A stretch of DNA of 43,627 bases. It comes from Betaproteobacteria bacterium Ga0077540 (GTDB lineage: Bacteria; Pseudomonadota; Gammaproteobacteria; Burkholderiales; Methylophilaceae). The stretch's first letter is position 1; each line of letters begins with the position of its first letter. This document shows, piece after piece, positions 1 to 10,020 of this stretch. The notes below the pieces were generated by a model. It worked only from the letters and a program-made list of their open reading frames with translations, made no database searches and was not told the origin of the DNA. The position numbers and the translations under genes are program-made. The stretch spans positions 1-43,627 of the forward strand of contig LNEP01000009.1 of the NCBI GenBank assembly GCA_001464125.1, written 5' to 3'.

Positions 1-1
1 C

Positions 2-3000
2 CAAGGTACGCAAACCTTAGCGCCGGTGACCATCACCGGCACCACGGGTGGCAACTACGAAGCGGTCAACACCACCGGTACCATTAACAACACCGTGGTC
101 GATGATGCGGATGCGACCACCGTTTCTATTTCGGGCAGTGCTTCTGTAAACGAAGGTGCTTCTGGTAGCTATACCGTTACTCTTACTAACGCTGCGCAAA
201 CGACAGATGTCGTTGTAACGTTGAGCTACAGCGGTACAGCCAGCAATGGTGCTGATTACACAGGCGTTACTACGGTCACTATCCCAGCAGGCAGTAGCAG
301 TGCTAATTTCAACATCAATACCATTGATGATTTGATAGCGGAAGGTAATGAGAACTTTACCGTTACTGTTGTTTCTGCAACCGGCGGTAACTTTGAAAAC
401 TTAGTGATCAGCCCAACTAACCCGAGCGTTACTACGACCATTGTTGACAATGAGCCTGTGCCAGAATTGCGTGTTGAAGTGAACGATGCACTCAACAGCT
501 ACTTCCTCAATGAAGCCTCAGGCTACGCGCATTTTACAGTGTCGCTTTCTTATGCCAGCGGTGTGAACACCACCGTATCTTTAGCCTTGGCTGACGGCAC
601 AGCTGCAGGTGCCGGCGTAGATTACGGTTCGACAGGTGCGACCAATATTCAAGTCTCTTTCGATAACGGTGCTACTTGGACGAATGCTACCAGTGCAACT
701 ATTCCGGCTGGTTCCACCAGTTTTGTGGTGCGTACTCCGGTCATTGACGACGCACTCAACGAGTTTAACGAGATATTCTCACTCACCGCGACGAGGACTG
801 CAGGTGCTACCAGCAATACAACTGCCTCTGCAAGCACTACCATTAACGATAACGACTTTAATGCACCTGACGTGACCATAGGTAACGTGAGTGTGAATGA
901 ATCTGCAGGCACAGTTACGTTTACAGTTTCTTTATCTACTGCCAGTGGTAAGCCGATTAGTGTCGATTATGCGACCAGCAATGGCAGTGCAACAGCGGGT
1001 GCTGATTACACCGCTGCGACTGGCACATTAAACTTTGCCACTGGTGTGTTGACGCAAACGATTACTATCCCAATCGCTGAAGACTTTGTGTTTGAAGGTA
1101 ATGAGAATTTCTTTGTTAACCTCAGTAACGCGGTCAATGCGCAAATCACAGTGCCGATTGGTACAGCCACGATTATTGACAATGAAGTTGCGCCTACTAT
1201 GAGTGTGAATAACGTCACCGTTGCGGAGAGTGCTGGTTTTGCCGTGTTTACTGTCAGCCAGACTGGTGACAGCAGTACCAATACCAACTTCTTCTTAGGG
1301 TTGACGAATGGTACTGCAACATTGGGCCAGGATTACACCAACAGCATTCAAATTTCTACCGATGGCGGCCTGAATTGGACCACTGCATCCAGCGGCAGTA
1401 TCCCTGCCGGTAGCACCAGCGTGTTGGTGCGTGTGCCAGTGACAGATGACACTGTATTTGAAGGCAATGAGACATTTACATTGACGGCCAATGTGACCTC
1501 TGGAAACACCAGCAACGCATCAGCCACAGGTACTGCCACGATTAATGATAATGATGCTGCACCAACGATTGCCAGCGTCAGCGCAGCCAGTGTGACCGAA
1601 GGTGGTAACTTGGTGCACACCGTAAACTTGAGCAATGCCTCAAGCACTGCAACAACCTTTGCTTATAGCTTAGCAGGCACAACTGCAACAGCGGGTACAG
1701 ATTTCAACACCGCAGCTACATTCAGCAATGGTGTCACTTTAAGTGGTGGTACCCTGACTGTGCCAGCAGGCGTGACCAGCTTCACTGTGACGTATGCCAC
1801 AGTGAATGACACCATTTTTGAACCGACGGAAACTACAGCGTTAACTGTGGGCGGTGTGACTGGTGTTGGTTCTATTGTGGACAATGACCCAGTGCCTACT
1901 ATCTCTACTGTGAGCGCTGCCAGTGTGACTGAAGGTGGCAATTTGGTGCATACCGTGAGCTTGAGCAATGCTTCAAGCACAGCCACAACCTTTGCATACA
2001 GCTTAACAGGCACAACCGCTACAGCGGGTACGGATTTCAACACCGCGGCTACATTTAGTAATGGTGTGACCTTAAGCGGTGGTACCCTGACTGTTCCAGC
2101 AGGCGTGACCAGCTTCACTGTGACGTATGCCACAGTGAATGACACATTGAATGAAGTCAACGAAACTACTGCACTCACCATTGGTGGCGTGACTGGTGTT
2201 GGTACGATTAACGATAATGATCCGATTCCCACACTCAGCATTAACAATGTGAGCGTCAACGAAGCAGCGGGTACAGCAACATTTACCGTGACATTAAGCG
2301 CGCCCAGCGGTCAAACGGTGACTGTCAACTATGCAACCAGCAACGGCACAGCCATTGCAGGTAGTGACTACACCAGTACCACCGGTGGCTTGACCTTTGC
2401 ACCGGGCGTGGTGACACAAACCATTACGATGCCCATTACCAATGACACCATCTTTGAAGGCAATGAAACCTTTAACGTTGTGTTGTCCACCCCAAGCAAT
2501 GCCACCATCGCATCTGGCACTGGCGTGGGCACCATTATCGATAACGACTTAGCTCCGACCATCTCTAGCGTGAGCGCTGCCAGCGTCACCGAAGGTGGTA
2601 ACTTAGTACACACCGTAAACTTGAGCAATGCTTCAAGCACAGCGACCACCTTTGCTTATAGCTTATCGGGCACAACCGCTACAGCGGGTACAGATTTCAA
2701 CACCGCAGCTACATTTAGTAATGGTGTGACCTTAAGTGGTGGCACCCTGACTGTGCCAGCAGGCGTGACCAGCTTTACTGTGACATATGCAACTCTACAA
2801 GACACGCTAGACGAAGCGAATGAAACTACTGCCCTCACCATTGGTGGGGTGACTGCTGTAGGTACCATTGTTGACAACGACCCAACCCCAACATTAAGCA
2901 TCAACAATGTAAGCGTAAATGAAGCCGCAGGAACAGCTACCTTTACAGTGACCTTGAATGCAGTAAGTGGACAAACCGTGACTGTCAATTACGCCACTAG

Positions 3001-6000
3001 TAACGGCACAGCGACTGCGGGTAGCGATTACACCTCAACCACTGGTTCACTGACCTTTGCACCAGGCGTGATTACACAAACCATTACGGTGCCGATTACC
3101 AATGATGTATTGGCCGAGGCCAGTGAAACATTCAATGTGGTGCTTTCAACGCCAAGTAATGCCACCATTGCTGTTGGTACAGGCGTGGGTACTATCATCG
3201 ATAATGACCAACCGCCAAGTATTGATTTGGATGCCAATAACTCTACAACGACTGGTAATAACTACACAGCCACTTACACAGAGAATGGTGCGGGTATTTC
3301 AATTGCAGATACTGATATTGCGATTACGGATGTAGATTCTGCTAACTTGAGTAGCGCGACCATTACGCTGACCAATGCGCAAGCGGGCGACGTGTTGGCA
3401 GCAGGCGGCATGCCAGCAGGCATTACGGCTACTGTGGTCGGCAACGTGGTGACGCTCACTGGTAATGCTTCTCTAGCCAGCTATCAAACCGCTATCCGTG
3501 CTATCACCTATAGCAATACCAGTGAAAATCCAAACACCACACCACGTACAATTAATGTGGTGGTGAATGATGGCCAAAGCAATTCCAACACAGCGGTCAC
3601 CACTATCAATGTGGTGGCAGTAAATGACGCACCAGTGGGTGTTGCAGATGCATACAACGGTGCTAATAGCGTGGTGGAAGCCACGGCTGTTGTGCGCGGC
3701 AATGTGCTGACGAATGATACCGATGTGGATTCATCGACGCTCACTGTAGCGCAATTTGCGACCAATAGTGGCTCTACTGCCACCAACGCAAATGGCTCTA
3801 ACGCCATTACCACTGCGTTGGGCGGTACCGTGGTGATGAATGCTGATGGTACATTTACCTACACAGCGCCAGTGCGTAATCATGGCGATGCAACCTCCGA
3901 TGTAGATAGTTTTGTGTACCGTGCCACTGACGGCAGTTTAAATACAGCATGGACGACAGTGACTATCAATGTGACCGACAGCCAGTTGCTAGCCAACAGT
4001 GATACCGACAGCGTGGGTATTGGTGGTAGCACAACCGGTAATGTATTAACCGGCGCAGGTGGAGCGACAGCTGATGCACTCGGGGCAGATGCGCCAGTCG
4101 CAATTACTAATGTGACGATTGCCGGCGCTTTATCCAATACGCTGGGTGCGGGTAATGTGCGCACCATTGTGACTAACAACGGTACCTTGGTAATTGATCA
4201 GGACGATGGTAGCTACACCTACACTTCATCCTTATCAAATCGTGAAGTGATCGCCGGTACCAATAACAATACACAGGCTGTTTGGACGGCAGCAGGCATC
4301 AGCACTTATGGTTTTGATGGCTCTAACCCACAAACCGGCGCAAACCTCAATCTGTCGAGTTTAGATGCCAGTGCAGCAGGAAGAGTGCGTTTCCGTAACA
4401 ATGGCGGTACCAATAATGACGGTTTGGGTGTTGAATCTTCTTCAGGTAGCTCAAACAATAATCGAATTGAGAATGGTGAGCATTTGGTGCTGGACTTAGG
4501 TGCTGGGTTTGGTACCACGTCTGCGAATGTGACTTTGACAGATTTGTCTGGCAGCGAGACCGCCACATGGCGTGCCTATGATGCAAGCGGCAATTTTATT
4601 GCAACTGGTACCATTACGGGTAATGGTTCAAATATCCAAACATCAACCATCACGACTGGCAGTGCATTCCGATATCTACAATTTACATCATCAGGTGCCA
4701 CCTATCGAATCGATGGATTAAGTGCCGCGCAAGATTTAAGTAGCGTAACGCCTGATGTCTTTACCTACACGATAGCTGATGCAGATGGTAGTACATCATC
4801 AACGACACTCACTGTGACTACAGATTCCACCGTGACAGCCGTTGCTGATAATGCCACTGTGTTTGAGGCGGCATTAGCCAGCGGCACACAGCCTACACTA
4901 ACCTCAGAAGCCGTCACAGGTAACTTGTTAGCCAATGACACGGGTGTGAGTGGTACAACAGAAATCACTAATGTGAATGGTGTGACACCTGTGGGTAATG
5001 TGATTACCATCGCCGACGCGACTGGTACACTGGTGGTTTACACGCAAGCTTCTGGAGGCTTCTCAAAAGGTGATTTCTTCTACACCCTCAATGCAGCCAC
5101 GAATGAAGGTGTGAATGATGCGCCTAGCTTTAATTATGTGCTGACCAATAGCTTTAATGGTCAAACTACTAACTCGACATTGAATATCAGTATTGTGGAT
5201 GATGCGCCTGTGCGTATTGGTGATATAGAACAAACACTCACATCACCATCACTCACTACCTATAACTTGGTATTGGTGATTGACCGTTCAGGCAGTATGG
5301 CGTTTGACGCTGCAGGCCGTGCTTCTACTGACCCGCTGTTTGATGCAGCCAGTGCACGCATGCTGATTGCTAAAAATGCGCTAGCCGAGTTGGTCAATAA
5401 ATTCGATGGTTTGGGCAACGTCAACGTTAAGATTGTGGACTTTGCAACAGGCGCGAGCGAGACCAATTGGTATATTGACGATACGACCGGTGCAATTGAC
5501 TATATCAATAATATTCAGCCTACTGGCGGTACCGAATACACCACAGCATTAAACGAGTTAATAACAGGGTACAACCAGCCCCCAGCTGATAAGACTCTCA
5601 TTTACTTCGTGACTGATGGTGACCCTAATGCAGGCTTCGCGCTGACTACAAGCTCTACGCCAACCATTGCGCAGTGGGAAAATTTTGTACAAAACACTTC
5701 AGCGGCAGGCAATACCTCACCATCGATTGCCTTTGGTGTAGGTATCGGCCCATCGGTGAGCCTGACAAACTTGCTACCGATTGCGTATCCAAATAACGAT
5801 ACTGATCCAGTAGATGGCCAAGAAGATTACGCTATTCGTGTCGTGAACCCATCTGATTTGGCAGCCTCATTGCTTGCCACTGTTGATGGCGGCTTGGTGG
5901 CGGGTACCGTTTCTGTGGTATCCGGCGCTGGTAGCACCAGTGGCTTCTTGTTGGGTGCCGATGGCGGCAGTGTGCAAAGCATCTTAGTGGATGGCGTGAC

Positions 6001-7582
6001 CTATAGCTATACATCGGGCGGACCAACTAATATCACTATTAATACCAATAAGGGTGGTCAACTAGAGGTGGATTGGTTGACCGGCACCTACACTTACAGT
6101 TTGGTGGTCAATACCACTATCCAGAACCAGCAAGAAGTGTTTGTGGTGACGGCGGTGGACGGTGACGGGGATACGGCCAATCTTAATTTGGTGATTAACT
6201 TAGACTACATTGCCAATTTAGATGCCAACCGTGACACTATTTTGACGAATGTGACTGCGGGCACACCAATCAACATCAGCTCAGAATTGCTGCTTCATAA
6301 CGATACGCTGGTAAACGGTACCGGCAATATTACTGGCACCAGTGGTGCAGTGAATGGCACTGTTAGCGGGACTAGCAACATTGTGTTCAACCCAAGCGCA
6401 ACTACGGCCAAAACCATGCAGGTGGAAACCGAAGCACTGTTGAGCGGCAACGTGTATGACAACACTTCATTTGCTATGAATAACGTGCGTGAAAATGCGG
6501 TGGATCTAACCGACAGAACGCGCTATGGCACAGTATTGCCAGGCGGCCAACCTTGGGCCGTCGATGTGGCCGGCAAAACGCAGGTGTTTAGTGGCCGTAT
6601 TGCCAACACCGCAACGGTGAAAGATGTGGACTATGTCAAAGTCAGACTGTTTGCAGGCGAGCGCATCTTTATTGATGTGGACAATCAATCGCAAAATATG
6701 GTTGGTGCCGTAGAGTATTTTGATGGTACAGGTACATTGGTCAGCACGAATCTGGCGCTTGCTGGCGGTGCTCCAAATGCCTACTTCACAGCGCCTGCCG
6801 ATGGTGAGTACTACATCCGCGTAGAGTCATCCGCAACCGGCACTGGTGCTAGCACCAATTACAATCTGTTGATTACGCTGGACCAAATCAGCGGCGCCAC
6901 AGATGAGCATGGACAGTTTGATTACACCTTGAATTCGGGCAGTGGCACCACCGGTGCAACAGCAGATATTTACTCAGTTGCGGGCACAACTATACGCGGT
7001 GGCGAGATTGATGAAGTGATTATTGGCGGCAACACCAATGACACGCTTTACGGTAACGGTGGTAACGATGCTATCTCTGGCGGTGCCGGCATTGACACCA
7101 TTTACGGCGGTGATGGTGCTGACCGCTTGGATGGCGGTCTGGGCAATGATGTGTTGGATGGTGGCGCGGGTAACGATATCTTAATCGGCGGTGCCGCTAA
7201 TGATATCCTAACAGGTGGTACTGGCTCTGATACCTTTGTTTGGAACTTGGCAGACAACGGCACGGTGGGCACACCAGCCAGCGATACCATTACCGACTTT
7301 AACACAGCCGCGAATGTGGATAAGCTGGACTTGCGCGATTTACTACAAGGTGAAACCGCATCAGGTGTAGGTGCTAATTTGGACGACTACCTACATTTTG
7401 AAAAAGTTGGGGCCAACACCGTGTTGCACATCAGCAATACAGGCGCGTTCTCGTCAGGCTTTAATGCTGCGCAAGATACACAAGTCATTACATTGAATAA
7501 CGTAGATTTAGTCACAGGCTTTGCCGATGACCAAGCGATTATTCAGAACTTGTTAACCAACAATAAATTGATTACGGATTAA
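2..7582 (+). CDS. Giant RTX adhesin with Calx-beta, VCBS-like and vWA domains (5' partial)
   Basis: The reading frame is open to the window's left edge, so this is the C-terminal ~2,500 residues of a larger secreted protein. In order it shows many Calx-beta-like modules (about bases 100-3210, with recurring D-N-D ends), cadherin/VCBS-like modules (3210-5200), a von Willebrand A domain (about 5260-5890) with MIDAS residues DRSGS and a later TDGD, a pre-peptidase-C-like segment (about 6580-6880), glycine/aspartate RTX nonapeptides (about 7018-7236) and a short C-terminal tail. This architecture matches LapA-type adhesins exported by type I secretion, with calcium binding in the RTX block. The TolC-family gene downstream fits as an export partner, but no ABC ATPase or membrane fusion protein lies in the window. 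Internal near-identical DNA repeats suggest module duplication. The adhesin class is confident; the ligand is unknown. Confidence 0.9.
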   Translation, partial: QGTQTLAPVTITGTTGGNYEAVNTTGTINNTVVDDADATTVSISGSASVNEGASGSYTVTLTNAAQTTDVVVTLSYSGTASNGADYTGVTTVTIPAGSSSANFNINTIDDLIAEGNENFTVTVVSATGGNFENLVISPTNPSVTTTIVDNEPVPELRVEVNDALNSYFLNEASGYAHFTVSLSYASGVNTTVSLALADGTAAGAGVDYGSTGATNIQVSFDNGATWTNATSATIPAGSTSFVVRTPVIDDALNEFNEIFSLTATRTAGATSNTTASASTTINDNDFNAPDVTIGNVSVNESAGTVTFTVSLSTASGKPISVDYATSNGSATAGADYTAATGTLNFATGVLTQTITIPIAEDFVFEGNENFFVNLSNAVNAQITVPIGTATIIDNEVAPTMSVNNVTVAESAGFAVFTVSQTGDSSTNTNFFLGLTNGTATLGQDYTNSIQISTDGGLNWTTASSGSIPAGSTSVLVRVPVTDDTVFEGNETFTLTANVTSGNTSNASATGTATINDNDAAPTIASVSAASVTEGGNLVHTVNLSNASSTATTFAYSLAGTTATAGTDFNTAATFSNGVTLSGGTLTVPAGVTSFTVTYATVNDTIFEPTETTALTVGGVTGVGSIVDNDPVPTISTVSAASVTEGGNLVHTVSLSNASSTATTFAYSLTGTTATAGTDFNTAATFSNGVTLSGGTLTVPAGVTSFTVTYATVNDTLNEVNETTALTIGGVTGVGTINDNDPIPTLSINNVSVNEAAGTATFTVTLSAPSGQTVTVNYATSNGTAIAGSDYTSTTGGLTFAPGVVTQTITMPITNDTIFEGNETFNVVLSTPSNATIASGTGVGTIIDNDLAPTISSVSAASVTEGGNLVHTVNLSNASSTATTFAYSLSGTTATAGTDFNTAATFSNGVTLSGGTLTVPAGVTSFTVTYATLQDTLDEANETTALTIGGVTAVGTIVDNDPTPTLSINNVSVNEAAGTATFTVTLNAVSGQTVTVNYATSNGTATAGSDYTSTTGSLTFAPGVITQTITVPITNDVLAEASETFNVVLSTPSNATIAVGTGVGTIIDNDQPPSIDLDANNSTTTGNNYTATYTENGAGISIADTDIAITDVDSANLSSATITLTNAQAGDVLAAGGMPAGITATVVGNVVTLTGNASLASYQTAIRAITYSNTSENPNTTPRTINVVVNDGQSNSNTAVTTINVVAVNDAPVGVADAYNGANSVVEATAVVRGNVLTNDTDVDSSTLTVAQFATNSGSTATNANGSNAITTALGGTVVMNADGTFTYTAPVRNHGDATSDVDSFVYRATDGSLNTAWTTVTINVTDSQLLANSDTDSVGIGGSTTGNVLTGAGGATADALGADAPVAITNVTIAGALSNTLGAGNVRTIVTNNGTLVIDQDDGSYTYTSSLSNREVIAGTNNNTQAVWTAAGISTYGFDGSNPQTGANLNLSSLDASAAGRVRFRNNGGTNNDGLGVESSSGSSNNNRIENGEHLVLDLGAGFGTTSANVTLTDLSGSETATWRAYDASGNFIATGTITGNGSNIQTSTITTGSAFRYLQFTSSGATYRIDGLSAAQDLSSVTPDVFTYTIADADGSTSSTTLTVTTDSTVTAVADNATVFEAALASGTQPTLTSEAVTGNLLANDTGVSGTTEITNVNGVTPVGNVITIADATGTLVVYTQASGGFSKGDFFYTLNAATNEGVNDAPSFNYVLTNSFNGQTTNSTLNISIVDDAPVRIGDIEQTLTSPSLTTYNLVLVIDRSGSMAFDAAGRASTDPLFDAASARMLIAKNALAELVNKFDGLGNVNVKIVDFATGASETNWYIDDTTGAIDYINNIQPTGGTEYTTALNELITGYNQPPADKTLIYFVTDGDPNAGFALTTSSTPTIAQWENFVQNTSAAGNTSPSIAFGVGIGPSVSLTNLLPIAYPNNDTDPVDGQEDYAIRVVNPSDLAASLLATVDGGLVAGTVSVVSGAGSTSGFLLGADGGSVQSILVDGVTYSYTSGGPTNITINTNKGGQLEVDWLTGTYTYSLVVNTTIQNQQEVFVVTAVDGDGDTANLNLVINLDYIANLDANRDTILTNVTAGTPINISSELLLHNDTLVNGTGNITGTSGAVNGTVSGTSNIVFNPSATTAKTMQVETEALLSGNVYDNTSFAMNNVRENAVDLTDRTRYGTVLPGGQPWAVDVAGKTQVFSGRIANTATVKDVDYVKVRLFAGERIFIDVDNQSQNMVGAVEYFDGTGTLVSTNLALAGGAPNAYFTAPADGEYYIRVESSATGTGASTNYNLLITLDQISGATDEHGQFDYTLNSGSGTTGATADIYSVAGTTIRGGEIDEVIIGGNTNDTLYGNGGNDAISGGAGIDTIYGGDGADRLDGGLGNDVLDGGAGNDILIGGAANDILTGGTGSDTFVWNLADNGTVGTPASDTITDFNTAANVDKLDLRDLLQGETASGVGANLDDYLHFEKVGANTVLHISNTGAFSSGFNAAQDTQVITLNNVDLVTGFADDQAIIQNLLTNNKLITD
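1570..3210 (+). repeat. Near-identical Calx-beta module repeats (A-A-B-A-B)
   Basis: Module A (beginning near 1581, 1914 and 2574) and module B (beginning near 2227 and 2887) are nearly identical at DNA and protein level. The A-to-A offsets are 333 and 660 bases and the B-to-B offset is also 660 bases. This indicates a tandem duplication of one A+B unit of 220 residues, plus an extra A copy. Such blocks are prone to expansion and contraction and to assembly error. Confidence 0.85.
7018..7236 (+). repeat. RTX calcium-binding nonapeptide block
   Basis: Consecutive GGxGxDxLx-type units are visible, for example GGNDAISGGAG and GGLGNDVLDGG. They sit close to the C-terminus of the adhesin, the usual position next to a type I secretion signal. 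These repeats normally fold into a calcium-bound beta-roll outside the cell. Confidence 0.85.
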
Positions 7583-7632
7583 CGATGATTGAATGATTTA
7601 ACATTTTTTACATTAATTAACGTGTTTATTAG

Positions 7633-7662
7633 GGGCTTAGACCATATGGGCTAAGCCCTTTT
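7633..7662 (+). terminator. Rho-independent terminator after the adhesin gene
   Basis: An 8-bp stem GGGCTTAG / CTAAGCCC (7633-7640 and 7651-7658) is followed by TTTT, about 50 bases after the adhesin stop codon. It separates the adhesin from the TolC-like gene, which then needs its own promoter in the AT-rich stretch 7670-7755. Confidence 0.75.
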
Positions 7663-7758
7663 CTTTACTTGCGTACTTTTGTATAGTATATTTTGTCGAG
7701 GTTTTGTAACTAACCCGATGATTTCTATAATATTATAAAAAATATGTGAACATGCTTA

Positions 7759-9681
7759 ATGAAAAAAAATGGTAGTTTGAAGCAAATCGTCCTGCTTGCA
7801 ACACTCTCTTGGTTTACGCTCAATGCTTATTCCCAAACCTTAACCACCCTTAAAGAAATGGTGGAGCAAGTCATCACCCAAAACCCAGAAGTACAAGCCA
7901 AGTACCATGAATACACTGGTGCGGGCTATGAAACAGAAGTGGTGCGTGGGGGGTATTTACCAAAAGCCGATATCGTTAGCTCCTATCGCAGGCAAGAGGA
8001 GATAGACGGTGGTCTTAGCAGAAATAACGGCACTGCAATTCCGCGATCAAACAATGAGTTAGTACTTAGGCAAATGATTTTTGATGGGTTTGCCACGCCA
8101 AACGAGGTGAAACGGTTAGAGTTTGCGCAACGCGTGCGTTACTACGAGTTGCAAAGTGCCATGCAGAATACCACGCTTGAGTTTGTGCGCTCATACGTCG
8201 ATACCTTGCGTTATCGCACATTAACCGATTATGCAAAAACCAATTACGTCATTCATCAACAGTATTACGACAAAATTAAAGAGCGTGTTGATGCAGGCGT
8301 TGCCAGAAGGGTGGATTTAGAACAAGCCGCTGGTCGTCTAGCACTTGCAGAAGCTAACTTGCTCACAGAAACCACCAATCTTTATGATTCAACGGCTCGC
8401 GTCCAGCGATTGCTGGGCGAGTTGCCACCGGAGACATTGGAAAAACCAGCCTTCGTTGAAGGTGAGATAGAGCCAAGCTCTGCCGATGCGTTAAAAGTTG
8501 CCTACGTTTCTAATCCGGACTTATTGTCCACCATCGAAGATATTCAAGCCACGCAAAAAGAAGTTAAAACCAAAGAAGCGCGCTACTTACCTAGATTTGA
8601 TTTGCAGGCACGTAAAAATCTCGGTACTAGTTCAGATGGTAGAAATAGTACCAGTGCTGCAGATTTGCTGGAAATTACCATGAACTTTAACCTGTTCAAT
8701 GGCTTTTCAGACAAAGCATCAGTCAGTCAGACTTTAGAAAAACTTAATCGCTCCAACGACTTACGTGACAAGGCTTGTGTGGACACACGTCAAATCGTCA
8801 CCATTGCATACAACGATATACGTCAGTTAAAAGAGCAATTGATCTACCGTGATCAACATCGTGCTTCCATTGAAAATGCGCGTGAAGCGTATCAAAAGCA
8901 ATTTGATATCGGTCAGCGTACTTTGCTTGACTTGCTCGATACCGAGAACGAATATTTTCAAGCTAAGCGAAGCTACGCTAATGCCGAGTACGATTTGATG
9001 AGCGCTCACGCCAGATTGTTTGCTGGCCAAGGCCAATTGTTGAATCGCATTGGTTCAACCAGACAAGGGTTGCCAGATGTAAAACGTGAAGATTACGTAG
9101 ACGCTGCGATGGTTTGCCAAGCAGTGGCTGCTGCACCCATCACGGTAGACAAAGCTGCTATCTTGGCGGATGCTAAGCCATTAAGCGTAACTAACCGTCA
9201 AATAATCAAACCAATCGACAGAGCCGCACTTGCCCCTACAACAGCCCCAACACCAGTGGCTGGCAGCTGCTCTCCAGAGGTGGTTACGGCGCAGGTAAAC
9301 AATTGGGCTACCGCTTGGCGACAAAAAGATGTCGATAGTTATATGAAACTTTATTCGGACAAATTTAACCCCGAGCCACCGCTGACCAGAGAAGACTGGG
9401 AAAAGCAGCGAAAACAAAGACTCACTTCGCCAGGGAAAATCAATTTAACGCTTTCTAACTTGCAAGTGACTTGTGATGGAGACAAGGCAAAAGCGACGTT
9501 TAACCAAGATTACAGCGTCACCAATTATAAGTTACAGAAACCTAAAAATAATCAAGGTTGTGAGGTATGTAATGCAAAACGGATTGCGATTAAAGGCTTC
9601 GCAGATAACGTCAACAAAACCCTAGAGCTTGAGCGTTCCAGCGGAGAGTGGAAGATTTTACGTGAGCTCGTAGCCCCTTAG
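7759..9681 (+). CDS. TolC-family outer-membrane channel with C-terminal NTF2/Cds6-like domain
   Basis: The 640-residue product has an N-terminal signal peptide ending near NAYSQ. Residues ~28-440 form a TolC/AggA-like outer-membrane efflux domain with the two-fold repeated, alanine- and glutamate-rich helical pattern. This family forms the outer-membrane tunnel for type I secretion, so it plausibly exports the adhesin upstream. A linker rich in Pro and Thr (~475-510) leads to an added domain (~515-640) starting VVTAQVNNWATAWRQKDVD. That domain resembles the NTF2-like tail seen in Cds6-type L,D-transpeptidases and other cell-surface proteins. TolC proteins are normally ~430-500 residues, so this is an unusual fusion. 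The final domain assignment is by pattern only. Confidence 0.85.
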   Translation: MKKNGSLKQIVLLATLSWFTLNAYSQTLTTLKEMVEQVITQNPEVQAKYHEYTGAGYETEVVRGGYLPKADIVSSYRRQEEIDGGLSRNNGTAIPRSNNELVLRQMIFDGFATPNEVKRLEFAQRVRYYELQSAMQNTTLEFVRSYVDTLRYRTLTDYAKTNYVIHQQYYDKIKERVDAGVARRVDLEQAAGRLALAEANLLTETTNLYDSTARVQRLLGELPPETLEKPAFVEGEIEPSSADALKVAYVSNPDLLSTIEDIQATQKEVKTKEARYLPRFDLQARKNLGTSSDGRNSTSAADLLEITMNFNLFNGFSDKASVSQTLEKLNRSNDLRDKACVDTRQIVTIAYNDIRQLKEQLIYRDQHRASIENAREAYQKQFDIGQRTLLDLLDTENEYFQAKRSYANAEYDLMSAHARLFAGQGQLLNRIGSTRQGLPDVKREDYVDAAMVCQAVAAAPITVDKAAILADAKPLSVTNRQIIKPIDRAALAPTTAPTPVAGSCSPEVVTAQVNNWATAWRQKDVDSYMKLYSDKFNPEPPLTREDWEKQRKQRLTSPGKINLTLSNLQVTCDGDKAKATFNQDYSVTNYKLQKPKNNQGCEVCNAKRIAIKGFADNVNKTLELERSSGEWKILRELVAP

Positions 9682-9696
9682 TGGATTGAATGAGTT

Positions 9697-9727
9697 AAAA
9701 AAACACCACCATGTGTGGTGTTTTTTT
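9697..9727. terminator. Rho-independent terminator (likely bidirectional)
   Basis: A 13-bp perfect stem, AAAAAAACACCAC / GTGGTGTTTTTTT, with a 5-base loop follows the TolC-like stop codon by about 15 bases. The A-run before and T-run after the stem would allow termination from both strands. Confidence 0.85.
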
Positions 9728-9901
9728 ATATCTCTAAATTTTATGCGACACATATATTCACTTCATCCAAGTTGGGCATTAGCAAAAGAAGGCTGCAAGA
9801 AAATAAATGACGAAAATATGAAAAAAATCACCTCCATTACGGCAAAATTTGGCGATACAGTGATAGAATACGCTCCGCAACAAATTCAGTAGTAATCACC
9901 C

Positions 9902-9988
9902 GCCCGGGTGGTGAAATTGGTAGACACAAGAGACTTAAAATCTCTCGATCGCAAGGTCGTGCCGGTTCGATTCCGGCCCCGGGCACCA
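9902..9988 (+). tRNA. tRNA-Leu (anticodon UAA)
   Basis: The acceptor stem GCCCGGG (9902-9908) pairs with CCCGGGC (9978-9984), followed by discriminator A and an encoded CCA. The anticodon stem AGAGA/TCTCT encloses loop CTTAAAA, giving anticodon TAA at 9936-9938. A long variable arm (GATC-GCAA-GGTC) identifies a class II tRNA, and the T arm is GCCGG-TTCGATT-CCGGC. All arms close, so this is a functional-looking leucine tRNA. Confidence 0.97.
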
Positions 9989-9996
9989 AATTAGAG

Positions 9997-10020
9997 CCCT
10001 GTTTTTACAGGGTATATTTT
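9997..10020 (+). terminator. Terminator after tRNA-Leu
   Basis: A 6-bp stem CCCTGT / ACAGGG (9997-10002 and 10007-10012) with a TTTT loop, followed by TATATTTTT, starts nine bases after the tRNA CCA end. Confidence 0.7.

Noticed and set aside
1663..2988. Long minus-strand frames across the adhesin (up to 198 residues)
   Set aside because: They mirror the repeated Calx-beta modules and show only low-complexity Val/Pro/Leu sequence, so they are shadows of the adhesin gene.
9686..9892. 68-residue open frame between the TolC-like gene and tRNA-Leu
   Set aside because: Its beginning lies on the terminator stem and the remaining part has no recognisable domain or good ribosome site; a shorter frame from 9757 or 9819 cannot be excluded but is unsupported.
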